A stretch of DNA of 64,000 nucleotides from Paucisalibacillus globulus DSM 18846 (GTDB taxonomy: Bacteria > Bacillota > Bacilli > Bacillales > Amphibacillaceae), in assembly GCF_000482485.1 (NCBI RefSeq), contig NZ_AXVK01000028.1:1-64000 (forward strand), in the 5' to 3' direction. Of the stretch, positions 53,397 through 63,984 are shown piece by piece. The notes below the pieces were generated by a model that searched no databases, was not told where the DNA came from, and worked only from the letters and a program-made list of their open reading frames with translations. The first letter of the stretch is position 1; every line of letters starts with the position of its first letter. The position numbers were made by a program, and so were the translations under genes.

Positions 53397-54629
53397 ATGT
53401 ACGAGGGAAAAGTCATCAAGTTTTATCGTGAACTGGCCGGTATGACTCAAGAACAGTTAGGTCATGGAATTTGTTCCACGACCCATATTAGTAAAATTGA
53501 ACGGGGATTAACCGAATACTCTTCTGAAATCACAGCTTTACTAGCAAAAAGGTTAGACATCAACATTGGCAACGAAGTTCGTAGATTGACAGAAATTAAA
53601 GAAAAGCTTGATATGTGGCATGAAATGATTATTTCTTTTAATATGCATCCAGCAGAAGAAATTCAAAAGCAATTAGCAAGTAATCCATTAATAGAAATAT
53701 CCAATTACAAAACGCTCTATTATTTACTTTCATTAAAATATAACTTGAAACATGGAAAACTAACGATTATTAGTAAACAACTTAAGGAACTCCAAAAAAA
53801 AAAAAACTTACCACCATATGAACAAAATTTGTATAAACATGTAATGGGAATCTATCATATGGTGATGGAAAACCATCCAGAATCCATCCGTATTTTAAAA
53901 AAGGTGGATCTTGATAAGTACTCCAACGCACTCATTTATTATGATTTAGCCACTGCCTATCATTATAATAATTCACCAGTTTTAGCCTATTATTATGCTG
54001 AGAAAGCATTACAGTTATATAAGCAAAAAAATTATTTTCTAGGTATCATTGATGCGGAAAATCTGATGATTATTCAAATTGAATCTAACCAGTTTCGCGA
54101 CTTTAAAGAGACAAAAGAACAGTATCAAGCATTACTGAATTTATGCGATCTTTGTCATTCACCTGATAGGAAGGCCAAGCTACTGCACAACTTCGCCTAT
54201 GAAAACCTAAGAAGGAAAAACTATGCAGAAGCGGCTAGACTGTATGAACAGTCCATGGATCTAAAGGAAAAAGAATCGGGAATCTATCTTCTTTCTTTAG
54301 AGGGGTACATTCGTGCGGGGTGGGAAGGAAAGTTATTGACACAAGAAGAACTGTTAAAACACGTGCATGAGGGGCTCTTACTTGCTAAAAAAGTCAACGA
54401 TAAGATTTACACAATTGTGCTTACGGTACATAAATACTCCATCCTCCAACGGGAAGAACAATACTATAAATATATAGCTACTAAAGCATTACCTTATTTC
54501 AGAGAACATGGCCACATAATCGTCGCTGAACGATATGAAACAGAACTTTTCAACTACTACCTAAAATCAAACGATGCTGATAGAGCAATACAAACTGCAA
54601 CATATATTGTAGAACGTATTGGACAGTAG
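53397..54629 (+). CDS. RRNPP-type regulator (HTH plus TPR; PlcR/NprR-like)
   Basis: 410 residues. N-terminal Cro/C1-type helix-turn-helix (about 6-60, with MTQEQLGHGICSTTHISKIE), then a helical TPR array to the end (YEQNLYKHVMGIYHMVME, NALIYYDLATAYHY, AYYYAEKALQLYKQK, KAKLLHNFAYENLRRKNYAEAARLYE). Family members bind secreted signalling peptides and control proteases and virulence or sporulation genes. Its divergent placement next to a protease/matrix operon suggests it controls it. No small export-signal peptide gene was found downstream, unlike most PlcR/NprR loci. Confidence 0.82.
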   Translation: MYEGKVIKFYRELAGMTQEQLGHGICSTTHISKIERGLTEYSSEITALLAKRLDINIGNEVRRLTEIKEKLDMWHEMIISFNMHPAEEIQKQLASNPLIEISNYKTLYYLLSLKYNLKHGKLTIISKQLKELQKKKNLPPYEQNLYKHVMGIYHMVMENHPESIRILKKVDLDKYSNALIYYDLATAYHYNNSPVLAYYYAEKALQLYKQKNYFLGIIDAENLMIIQIESNQFRDFKETKEQYQALLNLCDLCHSPDRKAKLLHNFAYENLRRKNYAEAARLYEQSMDLKEKESGIYLLSLEGYIRAGWEGKLLTQEELLKHVHEGLLLAKKVNDKIYTIVLTVHKYSILQREEQYYKYIATKALPYFREHGHIIVAERYETELFNYYLKSNDADRAIQTATYIVERIGQ

Positions 54630-54961
54630 AATAGTGGGAAACTTCTTTTGTTACATGAACTTGAGGCTCTCTACACTAGCTTTGCATAGGTTAGAAAAAC
54701 ATGTTAAATCAATATAAAATGCTCCTAATGTAGATAGTTTGTCTACAGAAAAAAACTATCTACAAAGGAGCTATAAACAAGCTAAATCTATATCCTGAAT
54801 AACGTGAACGTTACTAAATCACCTAGAGCAAATAACATTAAAAGTATGGTTAAAGAACAATGCTTAATACTAAAAATTCACTTTGATACAAACAAATTGT
54901 TGCTGTATATCAATACTTTAGCTATTTTAATTAAACAAAACTCATTACCACTTAATCTTGC
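54630..54961. other. intergenic region with a long hairpin of the second repeat family
   Basis: At 54721-54772 GCTCCTAATGTAGATAGTTT pairs with AAACTATCTACAAAGGAGCT. It shares CAGAAA in the loop and AAACTA-C-ACAAAGG-GCT with the pflA terminator at 22271. No T tail follows, so terminator function is uncertain. The rest is AT-rich without a gene. Confidence 0.6.
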
Positions 54962-55903
54962 TTAAACCGAGGTACCTGTCCCCATGGCTGCTTTCAACAG
55001 TTCTTCCACTAATTTTTGTGTTTTCAATCCTTCTATGCCATCGATAAGTGGTCGTGTATCATTCGTTATACAGTCTACAAAGTGTTCGACGGCATCTACG
55101 AATCCTTTTTGCTTTAAGATTGTATCCCAGGACGGTGCTGTTTGGATCGTAAGTTTGTCATCTTGCTCCATTTCCAACACATCTAAGTTATTTACTCTAA
55201 TTAATGCACCATCTGTTAAAAGTTTTAATTGTTCGATGTTTGTTCCAGCTCTACGATGCATGGATAGATGAAAGGTGCTTCCACATTCTGATTCAAAAAC
55301 ATGCTCCGCATAAACAAGCTGTCCCTCCAAATTAGTTGTCATCTTTGGATAGACGAGCTTCAATTCCCCATCATCATGAAACCATCTCATGAGATCAACA
55401 ATATGTAAGTAATCATCCAACATGGTAAACCTAAAATCTCCAGGTCCGATACTGTTTGCACGATGCTTTTCCAAATAAAACGCTGAAAGGTTCTCCGCTT
55501 TTTCTTTTGCATACCTATACATCGGGGCAAAACGACGATTAAACCCAACCATCAGTTTTCGATTATGTTTTTCACTTAACGCTACTAGCTGTTCTGCTTC
55601 TTCAAGCGTTGCAGCTAGTGGCTTATCCACATAAACATCCTTGCCATTTTGAAGCAACTCTGAAACTACTTCAAAATGAGATGCTGTTGAACTATGTACA
55701 AACACCGCATCACAAGCTTGCATTAGGGCCTGCATACTGTGAAAATCTTGTATCCGATATTGCCGACAGATTTGTTTTCTCTTTTCCGCATTGGGGGAAA
55801 ACGCACCGACAAATTCCCAGTTCGTTTCTTTCGTTACTATTGGTAAGTACGCTTTTTGTGCAATACCACCTAACCCAATCATTGCGACTCTTAACCGTCT
55901 CAT
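54962..55903 (-). CDS. Gfo/Idh/MocA family oxidoreductase (MviM/YceM-like)
   Basis: NAD(P)-dependent dehydrogenase of 313 residues. The N-terminal fold has MIGLGGIAQKAYLP (8-21), then CDAVFVHSSTASHFEVV, DKPLA with the conserved Lys near 95, VGFNRRFAPMY, and LDDYLHIVD with the likely catalytic His. It is markedly similar to enterobacterial MviM/YceM, whose substrate is unknown. The last nine residues (A-A-M-G-T-G-T-S-V) and the stop come from a REP copy at 54965-54989. RBS GAGGAGTG. Confidence 0.88.
   Translation of the reverse strand: MRRLRVAMIGLGGIAQKAYLPIVTKETNWEFVGAFSPNAEKRKQICRQYRIQDFHSMQALMQACDAVFVHSSTASHFEVVSELLQNGKDVYVDKPLAATLEEAEQLVALSEKHNRKLMVGFNRRFAPMYRYAKEKAENLSAFYLEKHRANSIGPGDFRFTMLDDYLHIVDLMRWFHDDGELKLVYPKMTTNLEGQLVYAEHVFESECGSTFHLSMHRRAGTNIEQLKLLTDGALIRVNNLDVLEMEQDDKLTIQTAPSWDTILKQKGFVDAVEHFVDCITNDTRPLIDGIEGLKTQKLVEELLKAAMGTGTSV
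54965..54989 (-). repeat. REP copy encoding the C-terminus of the MviM-like protein
   Basis: The minus strand reads GCCATGGGGACAGGTACCTC. It is the last copy seen in the window; none was found from here to 64000. Confidence 0.88.
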
Positions 55904-56060
55904 TCAAACACTCCTCAGGAAAAGCATTTAATTTTTCTCTCTGTACAATCATGTTATTTCATAGTTATTCAGATAACAAGCAATAAAGCGATAAACCCAT
56001 ACTCCCTAACCGAGAAGGGACTGGCAATACATAGTTTGTAAATGCCCTTCCCTATCCCTA

Positions 56061-57095
56061 CTATTTCCTTCTTCTTCCTAACCAGAACATAACCCCTGCC
56101 AAAACGATTGCTCCAGCTATAATCCATACCCAACTAGGGATACCATTCTCCACTTGCCCCTGTGGAACAACTGGCTGATTTCGTTCTACATATTCCTCTA
56201 CATCGTCATTCGCAATGGAAAAACGTTCTTCTGCATCTACTTCATTACCATTCACATCTAACGTAACCAACAGCCTATAATCGCCATCTTCTAACGTTTC
56301 ATAATTCCATTGGAAAGGATAATTAATTTGCGTTTTCGGTGCCATGTTAAACGTAGGAATCTCACCATTGAATAATTGATTTCCATCTCCATCTTCCACT
56401 TGATATGCACCTGATATATTTTCCTGAATCATTTGAGTATCATTTTTCATTTCAATATAAGCACTTGGTCCCTTTAAGGTGAATCCTGCTGTTCCCATAG
56501 AAAAGCTAGGCTCAACCGGGTTAGGTAAATCCAACTGAATTGCTACCGAATGGGCAGTTTCTGTTTGTAATACAAAATTTGCTGTTCCTTCTTCCACCTC
56601 TACCGACTTTTCATCCGCTTTTCCTTCAGTAATAATACGGACCGCACCTAAAATGGTACCACTGTCTACATCAGGAACCGTAATGTCAATTGGTATTTCA
56701 ACCGTTTCTTTACCATCCATAGTTAGTTCTGAATCTACGCTAATAAAATTTACTAATTTAATCCCATCATCGAGTAGTATAGAGTCATTAGAATCAATCG
56801 TCTCCCTATACAACATCCCACCAACTGGATTCGTAAACCCATTCGCTTTCTCGATAATTACTTTTTGTTTATCCTCTAGATTATTCGTCATTCTAACGTT
56901 TATTGTTTGTGTTTGGTTAGGCTCCACATTCAATCGAAAATATCCTTTTACATTCACATCCTGATTTTCAGGATAAATTGGTTCAATTGTTAATGGAGTC
57001 CCACTCTCTTCAGAAGAAACTTGTAAAGCGCCAATAAAAAAACTGAGACCAATCATGAATAAAAATGCACATAATCCTTTCCTACATGTCCACAT
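56061..57095 (-). CDS. DUF916/DUF3324 WxL-system surface protein
   Basis: 344 residues: signal peptide (1-28); a DUF916 domain (about 33-165; the first part binds peptidoglycan in known WxL systems); a DUF3324 domain (about 170-305; thought to bind WxL partners or host protein); a C-terminal membrane helix (about 320-340) and GRRRK. Divergent (103 bp) from a WxL-domain gene. WxL systems are best known from Enterococcus, Lactobacillus and Listeria; here only one of each partner is present. RBS AAAGGAG. Confidence 0.88.
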   Translation of the reverse strand: MWTCRKGLCAFLFMIGLSFFIGALQVSSEESGTPLTIEPIYPENQDVNVKGYFRLNVEPNQTQTINVRMTNNLEDKQKVIIEKANGFTNPVGGMLYRETIDSNDSILLDDGIKLVNFISVDSELTMDGKETVEIPIDITVPDVDSGTILGAVRIITEGKADEKSVEVEEGTANFVLQTETAHSVAIQLDLPNPVEPSFSMGTAGFTLKGPSAYIEMKNDTQMIQENISGAYQVEDGDGNQLFNGEIPTFNMAPKTQINYPFQWNYETLEDGDYRLLVTLDVNGNEVDAEERFSIANDDVEEYVERNQPVVPQGQVENGIPSWVWIIAGAIVLAGVMFWLGRRRK

Positions 57096-57198
57096 CCCTA
57101 ATACTCCTTTCCTTCTCTCATTTAGTGTTTCCCTGATGTATGTTTTTTTTATAATTAGATGAAACTACTAGAGATTAATTATGAAAGGAGCTGTTAAG

Positions 57199-57963
57199 TT
57201 GATTCATTTTAAGAGTCATGAGATACGTGAGAAAGAAAATAACTATGTAGAAATAATTCTTCATCTTGACCCTGGTTCAAATTTTTCCGTAGAATTTTCT
57301 AAAGAATTTGGCCAAAGCAATGACGAAAAAGACCTTCAACAAGCCGCACAAAACTATGTCCAAGAAAATCTACCAAGTACCAAATTTAATAAAATAAAAG
57401 TGATGGTCGGTGGGGTTGTTATTGCCACCATATTAGGTGCTACACTGATAGCTCCCGGAGGCAATCAAGCAAGCGCAAGTCCATTAGGTAGTGATGTAGC
57501 AATTACAGGTGGCCAATTAGCAGTTGAATCACTATCTGTTGGTACATTTGACGCTGTTGTACTAAACGGTAAAATTCAAAGTACATCAGCAACGATTACC
57601 CCTTTTAATGTGACGGATCCTTCAGGGACTGGTGCTGGTTGGAATGTAGTCATGTCCGCTACACAATTTTCAGATACAACGGGTAAAACATTACCAAAAG
57701 GATCATTAACTGTAGCAGCACCAACTATAGCCATTGCAGATGGGGCAGAGGGATCATCGCCAGCAGATACCATAACAAAAACTGGTGGAACCATCGATGA
57801 CGAAATAGGCGTTAAAATTTTGAGTGCGCCTGCAGATAATGGGATGGGTACTTACACCGTATCCTTTGCAGACGAAGCCTTAAATCTAACACTACTACCA
57901 AAGGATGTAAAAGCAGGAACGTATACATCAACCATCAAGGTTGACATTAATAATGGACCATAA
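57199..57963 (+). CDS. WxL-domain protein with an N-terminal cytoplasmic-type module
   Basis: 254 residues from TTG 57199, chosen because AAAGGAG (57184-57190) lies 8 nt upstream and overlaps the ATG at 57181. Residues 1-65 form a polar domain (NNYVEIILHLDPGSNFSVEF, helix, KIKVMVGGVVIATIL) that also precedes membrane helices in other Bacillus envelope proteins, as I recall. One membrane/signal segment (about 68-92) follows, then a WxL domain (about 100-254) with GWNVVMSATQF around Trp148; the second conserved motif is LNLTLLPKDVKAGTYTSTI. The product would be tethered or cleaved at the membrane. Confidence 0.75.
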   Translation: MIHFKSHEIREKENNYVEIILHLDPGSNFSVEFSKEFGQSNDEKDLQQAAQNYVQENLPSTKFNKIKVMVGGVVIATILGATLIAPGGNQASASPLGSDVAITGGQLAVESLSVGTFDAVVLNGKIQSTSATITPFNVTDPSGTGAGWNVVMSATQFSDTTGKTLPKGSLTVAAPTIAIADGAEGSSPADTITKTGGTIDDEIGVKILSAPADNGMGTYTVSFADEALNLTLLPKDVKAGTYTSTIKVDINNGP

Positions 57964-57965
57964 AA

Positions 57966-58026
57966 AAGCTCCGATCAGTACTGCCCTTCCAAAAGTCTAA
58001 TTTTGGGAGGGACTATATCGGAGCTT
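57966..58026. terminator. bidirectional terminator between the WxL and GH1 genes
   Basis: AAGCTCCGAT (57966-57975) pairs with ATCGGAGCTT (58017-58026), with an inner stem CCCTTCCAAAA / TTTTGGGAGGG. Confidence 0.82.
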
Positions 58027-58053
58027 ATCTGTTCAACCCAAGTCTCTATTCTA

Positions 58054-60404
<2,351 letters not shown>

Positions 60405-60482
60405 CCCAAAAAACCTCCTATTCCACTTCATCTAGTTGTTATTATTTTCCCCTAAAAAATCAGACGCTTGAACTATCCTAGA

Positions 60483-61511
60483 TTACCAGAAGGCTTTATT
60501 CGTTCCACACGATTCCCTAACAATAAGTTCTGAGTCCGTAAATACAGGCTTTAACTTCGATTTCCCATCGATTAAATCATTCAACATATACGCTGATAAT
60601 TTACCGATTCTTTCCTTATCCTGTTTTACAGTCGTTAGTTTAGGATCACTGTAACGACAAGCTGCAATATCATCACAACCGATAACTCGAATATCAGTCG
60701 GAGCATGTAATCCAGCTTCTTTAATCGCCCTTAATGCACCTAATGCCATTAAGTCTGACGCAGCAAATATAGCTTCTGGATACTCCTTCCGCTCCAAGAT
60801 TCTCTTCATAGCGAAATAGCCACTTTCTTCTTGATAATCACCATACTCTATCCACTCATTCTTTATTTCAAGATCGAATTGGCTCATTGCATCTTTGAAT
60901 CCTTTTAACCTCAAATTGGAAATGACAGACTCACGCATACCACCGATATAACCAATTTTCCGTAGTGAATTCAGATAAAAATGTTCTACTACTTTTCTTG
61001 ATAAATTCACATTATCCGTCATAACATAACTGGCGCTTGGGCCTTTTAATTCAATATCAATCCCAATACAAGGAAAACCACTTTCCGCAAGTTCAAAAGT
61101 AGCCTTCTCTACTTCCTCACCAGCAATAACCAAACAACCATCTACATTAAAATGCTTACATCTAGCTAAATAACTTCCTTTATCTTGTAAAAAATGCTCA
61201 TTAGAAAACATTAAGATATCGTAACCAAGTAATCCTATATTTCGCTTAAAAGTAGAAATAACTTCATTGAAATATGGATGTGTCATATCAACATTTATCT
61301 TACCGGCGTAAATAAGACCAATAAGATTTGATTTTTTTGTTGCTAGGGACCTGGCTGAAAAGTTAGGTGCATAGCCCATTTCATCAATAACTGTCATCAC
61401 TTTATTCTTCGTTTGCTCACTTACCCCATTATAATTATTGATTACTTTGGAAACTGTTCCTTGAGAGACTCCTGCCATTTTTGCAATATCTTTTATCGTT
61501 AAACCCATCAT
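60483..61511 (-). CDS. LacI family transcriptional regulator
   Basis: 342 residues: an N-terminal helix-turn-helix (about 4-24, TIKDIAKMAGVSQGTVSKVI), a hinge (SARSLATKKS), and a periplasmic-binding-protein-like effector domain (about 62-335). Located between transporter and enzyme genes of the same strand, so probably a local sugar-responsive repressor. No obvious operator was found next to it. Confidence 0.92.
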   Translation of the reverse strand: MMGLTIKDIAKMAGVSQGTVSKVINNYNGVSEQTKNKVMTVIDEMGYAPNFSARSLATKKSNLIGLIYAGKINVDMTHPYFNEVISTFKRNIGLLGYDILMFSNEHFLQDKGSYLARCKHFNVDGCLVIAGEEVEKATFELAESGFPCIGIDIELKGPSASYVMTDNVNLSRKVVEHFYLNSLRKIGYIGGMRESVISNLRLKGFKDAMSQFDLEIKNEWIEYGDYQEESGYFAMKRILERKEYPEAIFAASDLMALGALRAIKEAGLHAPTDIRVIGCDDIAACRYSDPKLTTVKQDKERIGKLSAYMLNDLIDGKSKLKPVFTDSELIVRESCGTNKAFW

Positions 61512-61600
61512 GTTAAGTATCTAATCCCTTCTAAAGATCTTTCCTACTACTAGATTACTAAGAGTCCTAGCGTGAAACAATAGCCAGGCAGGAAAAATTA

Positions 61601-62449
61601 TTATTTTACAGACCCTTCCGTAATACTAGAGATAAATAATCGGTTAAATAATAAGAAAACAATTAATAATGGAACCGTAGCCCAGAATACCCCGGATAAA
61701 ATCATACCGAAATCAATGTTATTTGTATTACTCAACTGTGCCAATGCCACCTGAATTGTATACGTTTCTGGGTCTCTTAAAATAGTAAACTGCCATAGAA
61801 ATTCTCCCCAAACCGCAGTAAAGACAATAATTCCAAGTGTTGCAAAGGCTGGTAAAATAATAGGTAAAACAATTCTCCAATAGATTCTGAGGTTCGAACA
61901 TCCGTCTAATTTCGCGGCTTCGATTAATTCATCCGGAACTGCTCCCGAAATATATTGTCGCATCAGAAATATCCCTAAAGGATTTAAAAAGAATAAAATC
62001 ATTACCCCTGGCAATGTATCAAGCAAATTTGCATTAGCAATTAAGAAATACTGGGGAATTAACCCTAGTTGCGGCGGTATAATCATCGTGACGAGAATCG
62101 CTACAAATAGAAAGTTTTTACCCGGAAATTTAAACTTCGCAAAAGCAAAACCTGCTAATGAACTAATAAACAGTACTACAATCGTCACCACAGCACATAG
62201 TACAAATGAGTTCCACATCCCACCAAAGAAATCAATTTCATTTAGTACCTTTTTAAAGTTTTCAATCAACATATTTCCCGGTGTAAGGGTTGGCGGAATA
62301 GAGTTGTACGCGGCACTTGGCCGTGTTGCCATCACAAACATCCAATAGAATGGGAAAAGAGAAAGAATAGAAGTGATAAATAAAAATACATAAACGAAAA
62401 TTCTTCCTATGGATATTTTTTTCCTGTTTTTTCGGATTGTATCACTCAT
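61601..62449 (-). CDS. carbohydrate ABC transporter permease (MalG type)
   Basis: 282 residues with six helices. The EAA loop reads EAAKLDGCSNLRIYWRIVLPI. GSVK end lies close to the usual MalG length. ATG overlaps the stop of the preceding permease by 4 nt, so the two form a heterodimer. No ATPase gene is present nearby; many Bacillaceae use a shared MsmX-type ATPase. Confidence 0.92.
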   Translation of the reverse strand: MSDTIRKNRKKISIGRIFVYVFLFITSILSLFPFYWMFVMATRPSAAYNSIPPTLTPGNMLIENFKKVLNEIDFFGGMWNSFVLCAVVTIVVLFISSLAGFAFAKFKFPGKNFLFVAILVTMIIPPQLGLIPQYFLIANANLLDTLPGVMILFFLNPLGIFLMRQYISGAVPDELIEAAKLDGCSNLRIYWRIVLPIILPAFATLGIIVFTAVWGEFLWQFTILRDPETYTIQVALAQLSNTNNIDFGMILSGVFWATVPLLIVFLLFNRLFISSITEGSVK

Positions 62450-63399
62450 TTCTTCACCCTCCTCTTCTTCCTTCCTAAGCCTTGTGTTAATCGTAAATTA
62501 ATCAAGGCAAAGATAGTGATGATTACCAATAGAATAATCGCTGTTGCAGAAGCTGTTCCAAATGACTGTAATCGGAAGGCATCACGGTATAAGTACATAA
62601 CAATCGTCATCGCTTCATCCCTTGTAAAAGCATCAGCTCCTAGGAATACAGTAGGTTCCGAGAACAATTGCATCGCACCAACTGTGGATGTAAATACAGT
62701 AAGAATGATAAATGGCTTCATCATCGGAATCGTAATATACCACAATTGTTGTGCCTTATTAGCTCCATCAACGGTAGCCGCTTCATAGAGATCATTCGGG
62801 ATACTTTGAATACCTGCTAGATAGATAATCGTGTTATATCCTACCCATCGCCAAAATACCATCAGTGAAATGGCAATTTTCGTACCCCATTCAGAAGCTG
62901 CCCAAGCGATTGGATCAAGTCCAAAGAAATGAGTTAACACATAGTTAGCAAGTGATGATTCATGATTACTGAATAACACACTAAATATTAGAGCAACAGC
63001 AACCATAGAAGTTAAATAAGGCATAAATATAGTTACCCGAAAGTAACTTTTAAACTTCAGAAAAGCCATATTGAGTAAATAAGCAAGAATAAGACCAACA
63101 ACCAACTGTGGAGCAGTCCCCATAATCCCCATAATAATCGTATTGTAAACCGATTTCCAAAATAATGGATCAGTTAGCACTAGCTCAAAGTTTGCTAGCC
63201 CATTAAATGTCATCGGGCTTAAGCCATTCCATTTTTGGAAAGCTAGATAAATACTAAAAAGCGCAGGATACAGGCCAATTAGTGCAAAAATTATAAAGAA
63301 AGGCGCTATATATAAATAACCTGAAATCATGTCCTTTTTTTCTTCAGACCTAAATTTCCTCTTTTTAAATATAGATACTTTCTTACTACTAGCATTCAT
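62446..63399 (-). CDS. carbohydrate ABC transporter permease (MalF type)
   Basis: 317 residues from the ATG at 63399 (GAGGCGAGA upstream); the frame is open to 63450, but that start has no RBS. About six helices; EAA loop YEAATVDGANKAQQLWYITIP. Partner of the downstream permease. The substrate-binding lipoprotein gene that usually precedes this pair is not between 63400 and 64000. Confidence 0.9.
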   Translation of the reverse strand: MNASSKKVSIFKKRKFRSEEKKDMISGYLYIAPFFIIFALIGLYPALFSIYLAFQKWNGLSPMTFNGLANFELVLTDPLFWKSVYNTIIMGIMGTAPQLVVGLILAYLLNMAFLKFKSYFRVTIFMPYLTSMVAVALIFSVLFSNHESSLANYVLTHFFGLDPIAWAASEWGTKIAISLMVFWRWVGYNTIIYLAGIQSIPNDLYEAATVDGANKAQQLWYITIPMMKPFIILTVFTSTVGAMQLFSEPTVFLGADAFTRDEAMTIVMYLYRDAFRLQSFGTASATAIILLVIITIFALINLRLTQGLGRKKRRVKK

Positions 63400-63629
63400 T
63401 TTCTCGCCTCTTTTCCATTTGGAAGTGGTATGGCGCACCAAAGTGCCCATATCCTATGTAGTTTCCTCCATAAACATAATGGAAACACCATTCATATGTA
63501 AGGTGGTCAGCTTCCTTTTTCAATCCTTTTTCTGTTGCTAAAGTTTTGTAAAAGAAAGCCAACCTTATTATTCCAGTCTTTAATCTAGACTGTGTACGTG
63601 CAGTTTCTGTTTGTGATGTTGATGGAAAG
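63400..63629. other. upstream region of the ABC/GH1 operon
   Basis: 230 bp without a gene. It includes the RBS of the MalF-type gene and near 63583-63607 a sequence (TAGACTGTGTACGTGCAG) resembling the inverted end of the tandem array. No operator or strong promoter was identified. Confidence 0.4.
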
Positions 63630-63984
63630 TGTGCGGTAACTTAAGTCCTGCTAACTGGAGCATGAGCCCAATTCGGGAAAACTTGAGCCCTTCTATCCAA
63701 AGCATGTGCCCAATCAAGGAAAACATGAGCCCTGGCAACCGGAGCATGCGCCCGACTCAGGGAAACTTGAGCCCTTCTAACCAAAGCATGTGCCCAATCA
63801 AGGAAAACATGAGCCCTGGCAACCGGAGCATGCGCCCGACTCAGGGAAACTTGAGCCCTTCTAACCAAAGCATGTGCCCAATCAAGGAAAACATGAGCCC
63901 TGGCAACCGGAGCATGCGCCCGACTCAGGGAAACTTGAGCCCTGCCAACCGGAGCATGTAGCCTGATCAAGAAACTACCGCACA
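63630..63984. repeat. tandem array of sixteen 21-bp units bounded by inverted repeats
   Basis: Units run 63638-63973. They alternate between four types beginning AACTTGAGCCC, AGCATGTGCCC, AACATGAGCCC and AGCATGCGCCC, giving an 84-bp higher-order period copied nearly exactly between about 63680 and 63931. TGTGCGGTA (63630-63638) and TACCGCACA (63976-63984) flank the array as perfect inverted repeats. Because 21 is divisible by 3, both strands stay open across it, but no RBS or family match supports a protein. Confidence 0.9.

Noticed and set aside
63629-63970. Long open frames on both strands of the tandem array with 7-residue repeats (such as SMCPIKE, NMSPGNR)
   Set aside because: The 21-bp period keeps all frames open automatically; no RBS, signal peptide or family resemblance supports translation.
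63638-63973. Possible CRISPR array
   Set aside because: Units are contiguous variants of one sequence with no unique spacers, and no cas genes are nearby.
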